Positions 1 to 12,860 of a stretch of 64,000 nt of DNA are shown one piece after another (position 1 is the first letter of the stretch; every line of letters starts with the position of its first letter). The translations under genes and the position numbers were made by a program. The stretch is taken from positions 46,259,804 to 46,323,803 of the forward strand of contig CM061493.1 in NCBI GenBank assembly GCA_030867185.1, given 5' to 3'. The notes under the pieces were generated by a model, which was not told the origin of the DNA, made no database searches, and saw only the letters and a program-made list of their open reading frames with translations. The DNA is from Tagetes erecta. Its lineage: Eukaryota > Streptophyta > Magnoliopsida > Asterales > Asteraceae.

Positions 1-215
1 GTTTCTGGATTTGTGTTCTTAACAGTTGCTTCTCCTACGGTTGTAACAGGAACGTGAGGACCTTTCTCGATTGATTCCCATTGAGTATGATCGGTATATA
101 GGAAAAATGCCTTAAGTCTCTGTTTCCAGTCTTCAAAATTGTCTCCGTTAATGAGTTTCGGTGGTCTATTTGGTGCCCCACTTTCCAAATCCGCAAGAGT
201 AAATGACATTGACAT
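1..215 (-). CDS. Ty1/copia gag, N-terminal fragment (cut by window edge)
   Basis: Reading the minus strand from an ATG at 215-213, an open frame of 71 codons runs off the window edge without a stop. It begins MSMSFTLADLESG and continues with LINGDNFEDWKQRLKAFF, a pattern typical of the N-terminus of plant copia gag polyproteins (a short lead, then a W-containing helix that precedes the UBN2/gag region). A second in-frame ATG lies two codons on (209-207). The frame sits downstream of a minus-strand LTR (904-1509) and primer binding site (885-900), as expected for the 5' part of a copia element. The capsid, zinc knuckle and pol regions would lie outside the window. Gag would package element RNA in cytoplasmic particles. 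I cannot tell whether the element is still active. Confidence 0.75.
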   Translation of the reverse strand, partial: MSMSFTLADLESGAPNRPPKLINGDNFEDWKQRLKAFFLYTDHTQWESIEKGPHVPVTTVGEATVKNTNPE

Positions 216-884
216 TTTGAACAGATAGCAGTGTCGCAAGAAGTGGTAGTGTCGCAAAAGGTTAGTGTCGCTGACAGGCTAGTGTCGTTGAACTTTCGTT
301 CAGGGTAATGTTTGGTACAATGTCAGGTAATGTCGGAAACAGTGTCGTGAACAATGTCGAGGACAATGTCGTGCACAATGTCGTGAACTTTCGTTCACAA
401 AGTATGCAAGTCGTCCACACAATAATCAACCAAGTTGATTTCACTAATGTCGCAAACACCCTAGTGTCGCAAGATGAACACCATAGTGTCGCAAGATGAA
501 TCTGAACAAAATATTTTCAACCAAAAATGACCAAAAATCTCCACAGAAAATACAATACAACTCCAAGTGTAAATCTGATGATTCCGATTGTTTCTAATGG
601 TAAAATAGATCAATCCAAATCCAGAAATCAATCCATAACATCAACAAACAAGATCCAATTTGATTAAGTAAGACTTTTATCCAAAACCCTAGAAAATATA
701 TCTCTAAATCACACCTAAATCACAGATCTATATGATGATGATAGATCTGATGTTTCGATTGATTCTGACACTAAAATGAAGCAAATCTCACTCCAATTCC
801 ATCACAATTCACATAAGATCAGATCCTGAATTGATGAAATATGAATATTATCTAAAAACCCCAAAAAGCACAAATCAAGAGCAC
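216..884 (-). other. 5' leader of the copia element, with GTCG-rich short repeats
   Basis: This is untranslated sequence between the primer binding site and the gag start. Positions 230-500 are packed with variants of AGTGTCGCAAG and ACAATGTCGTG, the latter repeating about every 12 bases near 342-395. The same GTGTCGC core recurs inside the adjoining LTR (1224-1325). Short frames on both strands here are by-products of the repeat. Confidence 0.6.
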
Positions 885-900
885 AATGGCTCTGATACCA
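885..900 (-). promoter_or_regulatory. Primer binding site (initiator tRNA-Met), copia element
   Basis: On the minus strand this reads TGGTATCAGAGCCATT, complementary to the 3' end of plant initiator tRNA-Met. It lies three bases from the LTR boundary, where minus-strand cDNA synthesis of a copia element would start. Confidence 0.85.
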
Positions 901-903
901 TAT

Positions 904-2117
<1,214 letters not shown>

Positions 2118-2128
2118 CTCCCATATAC

Positions 2129-2170
<42 letters not shown>

Positions 2171-2235
2171 GTTATATAGAACTGGCATATCGTGTCAGAC
2201 ACGACACGATAAGACACGAACACGATAAGGCCAAA
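2118..2235. repeat. AT/GT microsatellite and remnant of a hAT-like MITE
   Basis: Positions 2124-2168 are alternating AT then GT dinucleotides. From about 2178 the sequence CTGGCATATCGTGTC, followed by repeated ACACGATAAGACACGA, resembles the end and body of the hAT-like MITE at 33156-33637. It is cut off at 2235 by the gypsy LTR. The same arrangement occurs at 36656-36746. Confidence 0.55.
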
Positions 2236-3532
2236 TGTCACACCCCCAAAATCCACTAACGGGGTTTTACCGTTAAGTGTGTGACAAACCAGGATCTCAG
2301 TCATTAGTTACACCAAACGACACTATATGAATTTAAAAAGAATACGTGTCTCATTAAATGAGAAAATTTAATACAGAGTTAACGTTTAAAAGTTTGCGGA
2401 AGCGTAATCGAAATGTAATGTCGAAATATTAAATGTAAACTAAATGCGCAGAACACGCGCCCAACACGAGATACACAGTCTAAATAGTCATTAAACTCAA
2501 AACATGATTTTTAATGCAAGAAATTGTTTAAATGAAAAGCAATGACTCCATGCTACGTCCTAAGTGCGTGGTACCCCAATGACTTGTAAAAGTGAAAGGC
2601 TAACAAGTGTCAACACGACGGTTGGTGAGTTCACATAGTAAGTATAAAATCCAGTAAGTTCAGTTGCAAGTAGAAATATAAATTAAGTATGTCATTGTAG
2701 GTAGCTAGTCTACAGCACATGTCCTTAGAGGCTTATGTATCTGACCGAAGCTAACGTATGTACACATTAAGTGCATTTTGCCCGTTCGTACATCTCAGCA
2801 GGATGCACTGTAAGTATGTTAGGTCATTCAACACCCGTTCGACAGGTCCTTCTGTCGTGCTAGCGCGACTAGCCCGGGTGGGGTTTGTCAAACCGAGTAG
2901 TACTACTCAAAATTTCCCCGCTATTTCACAAATACTAACGATCAACTAGGTATCCATGAGGTCTTTCATGAACAAAATAAAAGTTGCTCTAATCCAGACA
3001 TGCGGCATACAAAATTTGTAAATCCGTAAAAGTAATCGTCCGTGTTCAGCCCATAAAAGGGTAGAATAGTAAAAGTGCGGTTTAGTGAACTCACCTTAGA
3101 TAGCTAGCTAGTACTCTACACATCTTTTTGAACAGTTCACATAAGCACACAACGCACAAGCATTTAGTCACCAATAGACTTCCTATTAGTACATATAACA
3201 AATAATATTTACCATTAGCACAATGTTTATTATACACGTGCAGTTGAGCTCTCTTTATAGAAGTTAAAGTGAAACATTGAGTAGTATTTTTATTCGGTTG
3301 CATCTGTGTTTATGTTCAAGTATTCACATCATTTAGATATCATAACTTGTATACCTTGAGTGTTTTTGTGAGTTTTATATATATTCCACATGATATGCAT
3401 TCGTACATATTTACACGTGTATATAAAATAATCTTTGTCATGTTCTTTGATAATATATGTACTAAATTGTATAAACAAGCTTTGTTGGTATCGTTATTCA
3501 AATAGTAAGAATAGTAACAAGAATAGAGACAA

Positions 3533-3617
3533 CAAAAATAATAATAATAGTAATAATGATAATGATAATAATTTTAATTATAATACTATAATAATAATAA
3601 AAAAAATAATAATATAT
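3533..3617. repeat. AAT-rich microsatellite inside the LTR
   Basis: Imperfect AAT/AGT/GAT triplets. The same tract in the block B LTR is at 38047-38130 with small length changes. Translated, it gives only an asparagine-rich artefact. Confidence 0.85.
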
Positions 3618-4572
3618 GACTTATATCGTGGTTACATTGTGTTGTACTTATATCATCTGTGTTCGAGTCGAATTATTTTCATAACAAAACGATTCCCTTA
3701 TAATAATAGTAATAGTACTAATAATAATATGATGTTATCCTTTCTATTTAGAGCTCAACCCGCGACGTATCATATAAAAGTTATATAATTTCTTAACTTG
3801 AGTTATACCTTTATATTTAGTTTTCATCCCCGCAGTTAGACATCACACGACAAGTCCCGTCACCAACAACCAAACATTAATGAACCACAGTCATAACAAC
3901 AACATCATCCACACTAAGATCCCACAAAATAATATAACCACATTACTAGCTATCAATCAAGAACACCACAACCCGCTACCACCATCATGACCATCACTCT
4001 GCACCATCATTCCCGCCAATAGACCATCGCAGCAAACACCTATGTCGTAACCAACCTGTTGCCTAAGTCAAGTAGCCCCCAACCATCACTGAACCACCAT
4101 TGCTGCAATCATCAACCACAACTGTCACCACCCGTTGTTGCTTCAGATCTGCTGTAGCGACACACTCACCATCACAGCAGCCCCTAACAACCCGAACCCA
4201 CCTCGTCGCCGCCCCCACTATGGTGGCATAACACCATCATCGCTGCCATAATATAAACCACCATCACATCCTCACCATTATAGCCGACGCATAACAACCA
4301 TCAAACCATCACCTGCAACAACAACCCATTAACCTGAAACTGGGTTCTCTCTCGCCGGAAAATGAGGAAGACGAAGGTGAAACCATAGCTGCCGCATCAT
4401 TCAACGACTCATATCTTCACCATCATTACGAGTTAGAGAGAGATTTTACCATCATTAGAACCGGGACGATGAGACGAAGAGAATGGTATATAATACTCAC
4501 CATGAAACGCCGGAGTTTTGTCAGAAATTGGCCGGAAATGGGTAAGGTGGGGGGGAATGGCGGCTGGGTGTG

Positions 4573-4595
4573 GGTTAGGATTAGGGTTAGGGTTT
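4573..4595. repeat. Short TTAGGG-like tract
   Basis: GGTTAGGATTAGGGTTAGGG in block A. It is four clean TTAGGG units in the LTR at 39058-39087 and a single unit near 42771. It is a slippage-prone microsatellite in the transcribed part of the LTR, not a telomere (plant telomeres are normally TTTAGGG). Confidence 0.7.
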
Positions 4596-4633
4596 GTAAG
4601 TGCAAAAATGATGAGAAGGAGATAGATGAAGAG

Positions 4634-4641
4634 TATTTATA
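4634..4641 (-). promoter_or_regulatory. TATA box of the gypsy LTR
   Basis: TATAAATA on the minus strand in an otherwise varied context, conserved in the LTRs at 39126-39133 and 42821-42828. It is the likely LTR core promoter, firing leftwards on the plus-strand map. Confidence 0.5.
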
Positions 4642-5185
4642 CTAAGGGTTTGTAAATGGGTTCATTTAAATCAAATACTGCGTATCTAGAACCAAGTCTC
4701 GTACCGTTTCATGTCCGATTTATCTTCGAGGTTATGTTTCGTAATCGATTTCCCAAATCGTCGTAAAATACTATTTTATTTGTTAATACCTCAAGTGTTT
4801 GGACGAGTTTGAGCGGGTACACGGTTACACTAAATTTCTAATCATTTTAGTTAAATTTCGTTTAAACTCTCTAAAGTATAATTATTATAATAGACTGACA
4901 ATAAAATTCATGGCCTTATAACACTTCAAATTATCATTTGGGTTTCGGTTAACGTCGTGTGGCTCTATCCGTATTCCTTATACGTTTTGCCGTTAACATA
5001 ATTGTTTGTTATATAATCGATTACTTTGACCTTCTTATAAGTTTATAAAATGGTATTAATATCTTGGTGAGCACTCGTCGTAACGTATTGGGCCTTAAGG
5101 CCAATTCACTTAAAATTTATATTGAGATAATATAATTTAACAGAGTTGTGTTAATGGAGTTAACCCGAAATTCTCGGGTGTCACA

Positions 5186-5235
5186 TCATCCCTTTGTTGA
5201 AGGAATTTTCGTCCCGAAAATTGGATACGGTTGTT
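5186..5235 (-). other. Polypurine tract and internal stub next to the gypsy LTR
   Basis: Read on the minus strand, the stretch ends in TTCGGGACGAAAATTCC then a purine run AACAAAGGGATGA directly before the LTR start TGTGACACC. This is the second-strand primer position of an LTR retrotransposon. The same cassette stands at 20313-20350, 39676-39720 and 43373-43420. The internal region is cut short here. Confidence 0.65.
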
Positions 5236-5558
5236 AAAATAGGTTTGAAAATGAAAGAATTTAGGGTTTAGAGTTCCGAGTTGTCACATCCATGTTCCCA
5301 AAAACATGTCAGTCCTATAGCATATAAATTCACTAAATTTATATTTACTTAGTTGTTCTGAATTATTATTTTATTAATTCGCAAACATTCGTGTATTAAC
5401 TCATGTGATCTGGTAACTCCTTGGGTGGCCGTTAAATGTAACTGTTTGTGTAACAAGTGGCACGTTTAATTCAACTAATTAAATGTGAAGTATAATTTCA
5501 TTAACATAAATAACGGGATTTAGTTAACAGAGTTAATCTGAATTTTTAGGGTGTCACA
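5236..5558 (-). repeat. Truncated LTR start of a second gypsy-type element
   Basis: The minus strand at 5558 begins TGTGACACCCTAAAAATTC, a variant LTR start, again flanked on the right by a polypurine cassette (5559-5590). Only about 320 bases remain before it meets the stub of the neighbouring element, so these are two nested or recombined relatives. Its counterpart in block B is 43423-43745. Confidence 0.5.
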
Positions 5559-6838
5559 TCATCCCCTTGTTGAAAGAATTTTCGTCCCGAAAATTTAACC
5601 AATAATATTAGTATTAGATGTTGTCATTTGAAATAGTTAAGGATTCTTGTACCTTATTTGATTTTTCACACTCCTACGTTGACTCCGGTTCGTGCTTCTA
5701 AGTTCTAACAAACATTGATTCTAGTGATCTTACAGTGTTTAAGTGTTTTGAATCCGTTGCCTATAGTTCCCCCGGATTTTTCCGTGAAACGTTGTTGTTC
5801 ATTGATTAGGACGACGAGTGTTCCATCAGATGACAGCTTGTGTACCCAGTTTATCTTTTTTTTTTTAACTGATTCCAGGATTTCAAGTTGTCTAATGTAT
5901 CATAGTTTTAATTGGGATTCTAATGTTTTTGGACGGAATTTATAACTAGCGATTTCTATACTGTATGTTTCGGGGATTTAGAGTAATGAGTTACATGTTG
6001 TTATTTAGCTACTCGAGGACCGAGTCCTAACTAAAGAGTTCATTTGTTGATATAGATTGTTAAACTAAGACAACTTGTGTACAAGGTAAACCGTGTGTAG
6101 GTACTTGACTTTATTAAAGAAGCGTTGTCAAAACGCGGTCTCAAGGATGTCATGGACATTCTAAATAACAGATGAGGAATGACCTTTTATACTATCAATA
6201 TGTTCGGACGCACGTGAATTAAGCAAGAATGATCAAGGAAATTAATAAGTATTCATGATTCGTTGTGGTCGATAGAAAAAGTGATTGGATGACGTAGGGT
6301 AAAATGTTATTAATGTTTGCTTACTGAAGTAGTATTAAAATGAAAGTGTCTATGTTACATGAGGTGTTCCTAATCCTTTGGAGTACAATCGATTTTCTCT
6401 TTGATGGAATCTGAGTGTTACGGTTAGTAGTGTGCCGGGGGGTATATGATACGCCAAGCATTTTCTCACATAGAAGGTTTTCAAGAATGTTATCTTAGAC
6501 TTCACCATACATTTGTTTCCATAGTTTTTACAACTACAATATCTCTATATTTCATTCCACTTCCTGCGCATGATCACAGTTTCATGCTGATCATCTCATT
6601 ACAAAGTTCTTAATTTGTTGTTTAGTGTTCTAACCTAGATAGTTTTATGGTTGTGTTACTGTGTTATCCAGCTCTTGTTGTTACGTGATTTCCGTTGTAT
6701 CTTCTGATTTTTAATTCCTACAACATTAGTTTAAGACATGCGTTCTTATGGGCACATATTTTAATTGAACTCCAGGGTAATGTTTACAAGGGGGCGAGGG
6801 AGTATGCGATAAACAAACCATATTCTCATAGAGGCAGT
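5559..6838 (-). other. Non-coding internal remnant of the gypsy-type element
   Basis: It begins with a polypurine cassette (minus strand) and then runs for about 1.2 kb without a coherent reading frame or recognisable gag or pol motif. It is preserved with few changes at 43746-45019. The longest frames are under 80 codons and have no protein-like features. Confidence 0.5.
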
Positions 6839-8505
6839 TTGACAACCCGTAAATATAAGTTAAAACTGTTAGCTCAATCTCGCTCATTCTACTAATTTCT
6901 CATTATTATTTCGCTCGCCCGTTTATATGAGTTAAATTATATACAGTGTAGGGTTCATTTTGTAGATAACAGAATCCAGTTTAATAACTTTTGAAGCGAA
7001 TTAAAAAAACTAATAAAGTATAGAGGCCAAAGTGTAAATTAGAAAGTTATTACCCAAACCCTAGCCCCACCCAACCTCATTCACGTTTTCTTCTTTTTCT
7101 CTGCGGCTAATTCAAGAAAACTCACATCCACATCAAAATAATCCTCATCATCTCATCGGTGTTGTTACCGGCGAACCAAACAGGAGGCGGTAGTGCCGCG
7201 CTATCATCCTCACCCCCCACCATCGACCGTCGCCTTCTTCTTTCTGTTTGTTCTGGTGAGTTTTCACGCATAGGACTTGATAAATAATGAATGTGTAGCT
7301 CTGTGTAGTATGTATGCGATTGCACTGTATGATTATACAGAAATGTATGTTTGAAGCAAGTATGTATGTGTTAGGGTATGTATGTAAATAAGCAACATCA
7401 GTAGCGCCTATATGTGGTTGTTAATCGATGAGAAGCAGCGATATTTTATGCATATGTATGTATCAGATTATGTGTGTGTGTGGTAGAGTAGAAAAATGTA
7501 GTAGCAAATTGATATAATGAGTGTATATGAACCTTATGTGTGTGATTGTATATATAGTGTGTGTGTGTGTATGATCTATTATGCATATGTGGGTGTATGG
7601 GGGTATAAACTGTTATGTATACGTGAGGGTATGTGTATATATATGTACGGTTTAGATGCGTAATTATGAATGTATGTATGTGTATGTATGATTGGAATGT
7701 ATAGCAGCAAGAATAGTAGATTAACAGCAGTGAGTATATATGTTTTCACATATTGATTTGTAGGTATTACTATTGAGTGGGAATTGTATGAAAGTATTGT
7801 ATGTATATACATATTCAGCGTGTATGTATAGATGAACCAGAAAATCGCAGCAGCATGTATAGGTAGCAATTTCAATACGTTCGTGTATATATGCATAAGA
7901 AACATAATAGGAATCGACTTTATGGATGATACATTACTATGCATGTTATGTGTTTTTATGTATGTATATTTATAATATTGCAGCGCAGAGTGTATAGATG
8001 GGGCATGTATTGAACTGGAAGTTGCATATATGAATTGTATTATATATGTAGTTGTATAACCAAATTTCAGCATGTATGCGTTAAATTGAATGAACGATGA
8101 ATATGGTTTGTAAATGTGTATAGATGCAATATATTGATTCAATAAGGGTCTCGTATGTGAGGTAAATATATATGCATGTTGTTATGTATATATGTTTATA
8201 TGTAGTGTTTGTTGCTGGAGTTTTGTACGTGTGAACCATAAGTAACATCCAAGTATGCGTATATGCATCTATGTGTAGAAATATGTATATATATGAATCA
8301 ACATGTATTGGGTTATATATTGGATCTGAATCAACATGCATGTATGCGGTAGTATTTTGTATGTATGTATAGTTGTACACCAGAATGTATTATATGTATG
8401 TATATAAGTTTAAGTTCTTAGATAGTAATTGGTATTTAATTAATAAGCAGGTCGTAAGGAGATTTAGGAAATCTGTGTTGCATATCTCCTGTTTTCCTGT
8501 GCGCT
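6839..8505 (+). repeat. Gypsy-type LTR, plus strand, 3' part missing
   Basis: It starts TTTGACAACCCG (TGTGACAACCCG in the block B copy at 45020). It has the same architecture as the LTRs at 14918 and 20349: a promoter-proximal segment, then a long TGTATG-rich stretch (7300-8400), then a conserved block around 8440-8505 ending GTGCGCT. There it breaks off against a copia gag fragment. The breakpoint is identical in block B (46681), so it predates the duplication. Confidence 0.7.
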
Positions 8506-9316
8506 CCATTTTGAGTAATCACGGTTCGCTCCATTTTGTTTGTCTCCACCACTAGATATACTATTTTGGCCACGGTTTTGGTTGTAATTACCTCGACCAC
8601 GTCCACCCCCGCGCCCCCTAGACCCACAACCACAGCCTCGGTTTGACTCGCGAGAGTTCGATCTTGATGAAGAACTAGAAGATGCATCAAAATTATTAAA
8701 CATTAACTTACTTTGATTGTCAGGCTCTTCTTCTCTAATTCGCTCTTCATATGCCTTTAACCGACCCACTGCGTCTTCAAATCCAATTGTTTAAAGATCT
8801 TCAATTGACGCTATAATCTGTATGTATCGACTTCGTGGTAAACCTGAAAGAATTTCTTCACGAGTTTTGACTATGGTATGACTTCTCCAAGTGACGCGGA
8901 TTTAGAAGAAATCCCCGATAGCTTGGAGGCAAAGTCATCAATGGTCTCAAACTCCTTCATCTTTAAGCCCTCGAACTTGGTCATTAAAGTTTGTAATCTA
9001 GCTTCTTTTACTCTATCCGCACCTTGATTACGGGTCTTGATCGCTTCCCACATCTCTTTTTTAGTAGTCAATTGCCAATTTGAAGCAATAGACTTTCCGG
9101 TTTCGCTTGAAATAGCACCGCCATGGCCGTATCATTCTTCTCGGCATTGTTTGATCCGGGATCAATCGCATCCCAAACTTTATGGTCCTTAAACAACACG
9201 CGCATACGAATCGCCCAAGTCATATAATTTGTCGCGGTTAGCATCGGGCACTGAAACGAGTTCAGGTTCATTGTCGCTTCTTTTGTTTTTGAAGCTTCAC
9301 CCGGTTTATCACTCAT
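8506..9316 (-). pseudogene. Decayed Ty1/copia gag (block A copy)
   Basis: On the minus strand the frame starts MSDKPGEASKT at 9316. It shows copia gag hallmarks in order: the LTATNYMTWAIRMRVLF segment (about 9260-9200), a helical UBN2-type region with EMWEAIK and FETIDDFASKLSGI (about 9060-8880), then an acidic linker and an RGG-rich basic tail (about 8640-8580). The CCHC zinc knuckle that should follow is missing, because the frame runs into the truncated LTR at 8505. Lesions: one base is missing near 9068 relative to block B (frameshift after LLLQIGN), and both copies stop after SASLGEVIP. It is non-functional. Gag would normally form the RNA-packaging particle. Confidence 0.8.
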
Positions 9317-9731
9317 AATTGACTTTGTCTTTTTTTCTTTTGTATGTTTGCGACATCGATGGAGATGACAGAATATCCAGCTCTGTAAGCGCAGCTTGGA
9401 TATAATTTAGAACACCTTCCTTTCAGTCGGAGCTTTATGGTTCGAACTTGGATTCCAGGGTTTTCTCTGATTCCAATTAAAGTAATTAATTGATATCAAA
9501 CCAAAACAAAACTCTCAATTGGCTAAACACCCAATATTATTATCAAGAAACTCACTCAAAACTTGATTATCATCCCTAACCCAAAACATGGCTATTTATA
9601 ATCTAACCTATCACATTAGATTATAACAAGGATTGTTATGAATCCTAATCCTACACAACTAGGAAACATATTTAATATTGCAACCTAATTCTAACTCAAT
9701 TAGGAAGACTTTCTTCTTGGCCAAAAAAAAA
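9317..9731 (-). repeat. Copia leader, degenerate primer site and LTR remnant
   Basis: On the minus strand a diverged primer binding site (TTGGAATCAGAG, 9476-9465) lies upstream of the gag start. To its right is an LTR fragment with a TATA box TATAAATA (9600-9593). The LTR is interrupted at 9732 by the TRIM-like element. The block B copy is 47494-47908. No target duplication could be read. Confidence 0.5.
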
Positions 9732-10826
9732 CTTCAAGGCACAGGATCGATGAACAAAGCACAACTTTATTATGGCAAGAGAAAACTCACTCAAAAACTA
9801 GTTACAATAATTCTCTATTGTTGGTCCATAACAAAGCTTCTACCAAAGTCTTATATTTATAGTTCTAACCTACACATGTTAGACTATAACACAAATAGCT
9901 AAACCATGATTAATTCCTAAACATTAGGGATTTAACCGAACTAGTCGTATCCTATTTAAACTCTACCAACTTGTAGATTTGGTTTAGGAAATTACTCCAA
10001 CAATCACCCTTTTAATTTCTAAACCAAATTAAGCAGACTCTTAACTCCAAACCCTGTTTCGTCGATCTCGATTCTTCTTGAGCTTTCTTTAATCTTGATT
10101 CATCTTATTGGTAACCATGACTCGATTATCCACTTGAATTCACGATCTTTGACAACTCCTTAAAGAAACATAATCGACACTTAAAACATGGTTGAAATGC
10201 GATCGTTTATGATTGTATTCCTTAAACTTTGCTAAATTGAATTTGCGACAAAAACGACTTTATTTTCGTAAGGCTTTGGCTTTGGTTTGTCGGTTCCCGG
10301 AATTGACAAACAAGATCAGCAACGGCTTCATGAAGCAATTGCCCGACGTCCCTAGTTGGATCTTCATTGGCCTCTTCTATCAATTGCCAATAGATCTTAC
10401 TTGGTCTACTTCATTCGGCCTTAGATCTCTCCTTGGCAAAAACGATTGGCCCTGGATCTCTTCACGATGACGACAAGCTTCCTTGCAGCGGCTAGATCTT
10501 TAATCAATCCCGGGTACATAGAACTTGGATCTTGATTCGACCAAGCTCTGATACCACTTCCAGGCACAGGATCAATAACAAACAACAACTTTATTATTGC
10601 AAGAGAAAACTCACTCAAAAACTCGTTACAACAATTCTCTATTGTTTGTCCATAACAAAGCTTCTACCAAAGTCTTATTTTTATAGTTCTAACCTACACG
10701 TGCTAGACTATAACACAAATAGCTAAACCAAGATTAATTCCTAAACATTATGGATTCAACCGAACTAGTCGTACTCTATTCAAACTCTACCAACTTCTAG
10801 ATTTGGTTTAGGAAATTACTCCAACA
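9732..10826 (-). mobile_element. TRIM-like non-autonomous copia element (LTR-internal-LTR)
   Basis: Two near-identical LTRs of about 270 bp (9732-10002 and 10557-10826) enclose a 554-bp internal region. On the minus strand each LTR starts TGTTGGAGTAATTTCC. The internal region begins with a primer binding site TGGTATCAGAGCTTGG (10556-10541) and ends in a polypurine run AAAAGGGTGAT just before the 3' LTR. No gag or pol is present, so mobility would depend on a copia element in trans. The LTRs and internal region are somewhat larger than classic TRIMs. In block B the same element is a tandem array. Confidence 0.8.
10222..10410 (-). CDS. Conserved 62-codon open frame inside the TRIM-like element
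   Basis: Read on the minus strand, from just after a TGA (10413-10411) to a TAA at 10224-10222, there is an open frame without an ATG. It has protein-like composition (segments IYWQLIEEANEDPTR and LLHEAVADLVCQF). By eye the equivalent frame stays open in the four block B units, with mostly single amino-acid changes. It could be a relic of gag or a captured host exon. The opposite strand also has an 80-codon frame, so coding is not established. Function unknown. Confidence 0.25.
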   Translation of the reverse strand, partial: SRPSKIYWQLIEEANEDPTRDVGQLLHEAVADLVCQFREPTNQSQSLTKIKSFLSQIQFSKV

Positions 10827-12713
10827 TAGTTATCTATTATCTATCAATCTGCAATGTATTTCACTACAACTTTATCCTATTCACTTACAATAAAGAAAAT
10901 ACTCACTGTTCATGATTTCTTTATATAATTCTAAGTTATTATATAATAGTTTAAAATATAAATGTTTTTAACGACAAACTACACATCCATTAATCTATTC
11001 CTAAAATTACATCATTTACTCATAACGAAACTTCAACTCTAACCACTTGAGCTGGAATTAGTGCTAAGAAATATTAATGTTACTCGTATTTGTAAAAATA
11101 ATAAAAGTGTGCTAATATAGCTATACCATCCCGACAAAATCAGATACGCGAGCCCTAAAGTCAAATAACCATTTTACGAAAGACTCAAACGATAGTTAAA
11201 AGGAATGAGAATGAAATTTTACATTACCTGTCAAATGACCGTTAGACAAAACCTTAAACAACCATTTAAAAGTAAGGTGAGGGTACGATGCAAACCATAA
11301 CATGCAAATGGTTGTTTGGTACAACCTTAAACAGTCGTTTAACAAACAATGTGAGATTAGAACGTTAGTAGTGTGGGCATTGGTTTCCAGCAAAAAAAAC
11401 CTAAAGTGAATAGTTGTGAAAGTGAAATCTATTTCCATGAGGTAGTTAAAAATGATATGATGCGTGATAGCGAGTGAAATTTCGAATGTATGCCATTTAG
11501 CCTTAGAGAAAAGGTTAGGAAAAATTGTGTGGCATTGATCTAGAAAAGAAAAGATGCTATGTTTGTATCTCAAGGGAGTGAGAGAGGAGCGGTAGTCAGG
11601 GAAACCTATTTCCTCGAAACTTTCCCATTTCACCAACTTCGAGGGACTATGTTCCCGTTTCCATGGAACCATTGTCACCGAATATTTTCACCAATTAACT
11701 TCAATTCCTTTGTGTTTTCTTTCCCAGAGTTATAGTTTAATGAATATTTACTGTTTTTAGCCAACTATCACCTCCACCTCACTCCTCATCTTATCGCATA
11801 CCTTTTTTTTTTCTATTTGAGATGAACAAGTACACTTTAGAGACGATATCTCCCTTATGAGATTGATGGTCCATTGATACGTTATGATTTATTTTATTTA
11901 TTTATTTTTGAACGGCGAATGAGTCTCCTGGACTTAGCTTACACTGTTGCGAGCACAGACCAGCTACCAAATAACCCATGGGCAAGGAATCATAAGACGA
12001 GGCCAACCCAGTCGACCCCATCAACCCTCTGAAGGAAACTCACATAGTAAGAATACCCCCTAACAAGACTAGAACTTCACCTTATGAAAAAACTCAAGTG
12101 CATCACTTCAGCTAAGCAGACCATTATTTGCCGTTATAATTTATTTATCCTACAAAATCAAAAACCTATCGTCGAAAAAATCTATTTTTGAAATTTTGTC
12201 TAAAAAAAAGTTTTGCAATTAAATGATTGCGCATTAGCACACCGACAACATATACCAAACGATGCAGTCAAAGTGGAACATGACGAAGCTGATGAATATT
12301 TTATAACTCATGATCAGCTTCATCCCCAATTCCCAATCTAAATTTGTTTCCAATCGTCTCATCTCTATTTTCTCCAACTTAATTAATACTCAGGTACAAT
12401 CTATTTCTTCTTATAGGATCATTTCTGTTGCATTTCACTTCGATTTTGCTCCAAATTGTAACTACGGCTTCGTGATTGTGCTTAATATCGGTTGTTTGAT
12501 TGGTTCATAAGTCATTCCAAGTTTAATTTTGCTACAAAGTTTGATGCCATACGTTAATTAAACGAATTTGAGCATTGATCAACCTAATTTTCGGTCACTC
12601 TGCCCCCATAAAAAAGGATTAGGGCTCATATGGATCTTATATTTTTTCTAGAATAAAATTTGACCTTTTTTTATTTGTGTGACAGGAGATTTTAAATTAA
12701 TTATAAGTAGGTA
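10827..12713. other. Upstream region of reductase pseudogene A, duplicated in block B
   Basis: This stretch of about 1.9 kb has no recognisable gene and is nearly collinear with 51473-53343. A 160-codon minus-strand frame (11678-11196) has no recognisable domain, and in block B a TGG-to-TAG change cuts it to 127 codons. Around 11890-12060 lies GAACGGCGAATGAG preceded by an A/T-rich tail, which may be a retroposon end. The last 400 bases probably include the promoter and first non-coding exon of the reductase gene. Confidence 0.5.
12297..12393 (+). promoter_or_regulatory. Possible promoter and 5' non-coding exon of the reductase gene
   Basis: A TATA-like TATTTTATAA (12297-12306) is followed by pyrimidine-rich leader sequence and a good splice donor, ACTCAG then gtacaat, at 12393/12394. 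An acceptor tttgcag ends at 13347, twelve bases before the reductase ATG. Together these suggest a 5' UTR intron of about 950 bp. This is inference without transcript support. Confidence 0.3.
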
Positions 12714-12860
12714 TTAGTTTTGCATATGGAAAGAACTAGATTTGAAATTTTGTGTATATTAGAAACTTGATGTTTTGAAAAAGTTAGCCTTCCCTAAAAA
12801 ATTACTTGACTTGGAAAATCAAAGTTTTATTTAAATCTAGGGATGGTGGGTAGTTTTAAA

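Larger units (their letters stand above)
2236..5185 (-). repeat. Gypsy-type LTR, block A copy (2950 bp)
   Basis: On the minus strand it starts TGTGACACCCGAG at 5185 and ends GGGGTGTGACA at 2236. It is followed on its right by a polypurine tract, also read on the minus strand, so it has the position of a 3' LTR or a solo LTR remnant. Inside are an ATT-rich tract, a TTAGGG-like tract, a TATA box and a terminal stem-loop (2257-2275). There are no coding frames beyond repeat artefacts. It is nearly identical to 36747-39675 and matches the right part of 41728-43372. Confidence 0.85.

Noticed and set aside
308..499. Plus-strand frame in the copia leader
   Set aside because: It consists of GTCG-type short repeats and lies antisense to the element; the mirrored minus-strand frame is the same artefact.
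2758..2949. 63-codon plus-strand frame, conserved at 37270-37461
   Set aside because: Conserved only because the two LTRs are recent duplicates; it is antisense to the LTR transcript and has no protein features.
7579..8380. Minus-strand open frames of 187 and 99 codons
   Set aside because: They are Tyr/His/Ile-rich translations of the TGTATG-rich segment of an LTR; equivalents at 15269-16614, 20699-22053 and 45759-46322 are repeat artefacts too.
11196..11678. 160-codon minus-strand frame as a possible gene
   Set aside because: No recognisable domain; the duplicate in block B (52316-51933) has a stop that removes 33 codons, and composition looks like read-through of AT-rich non-coding DNA.
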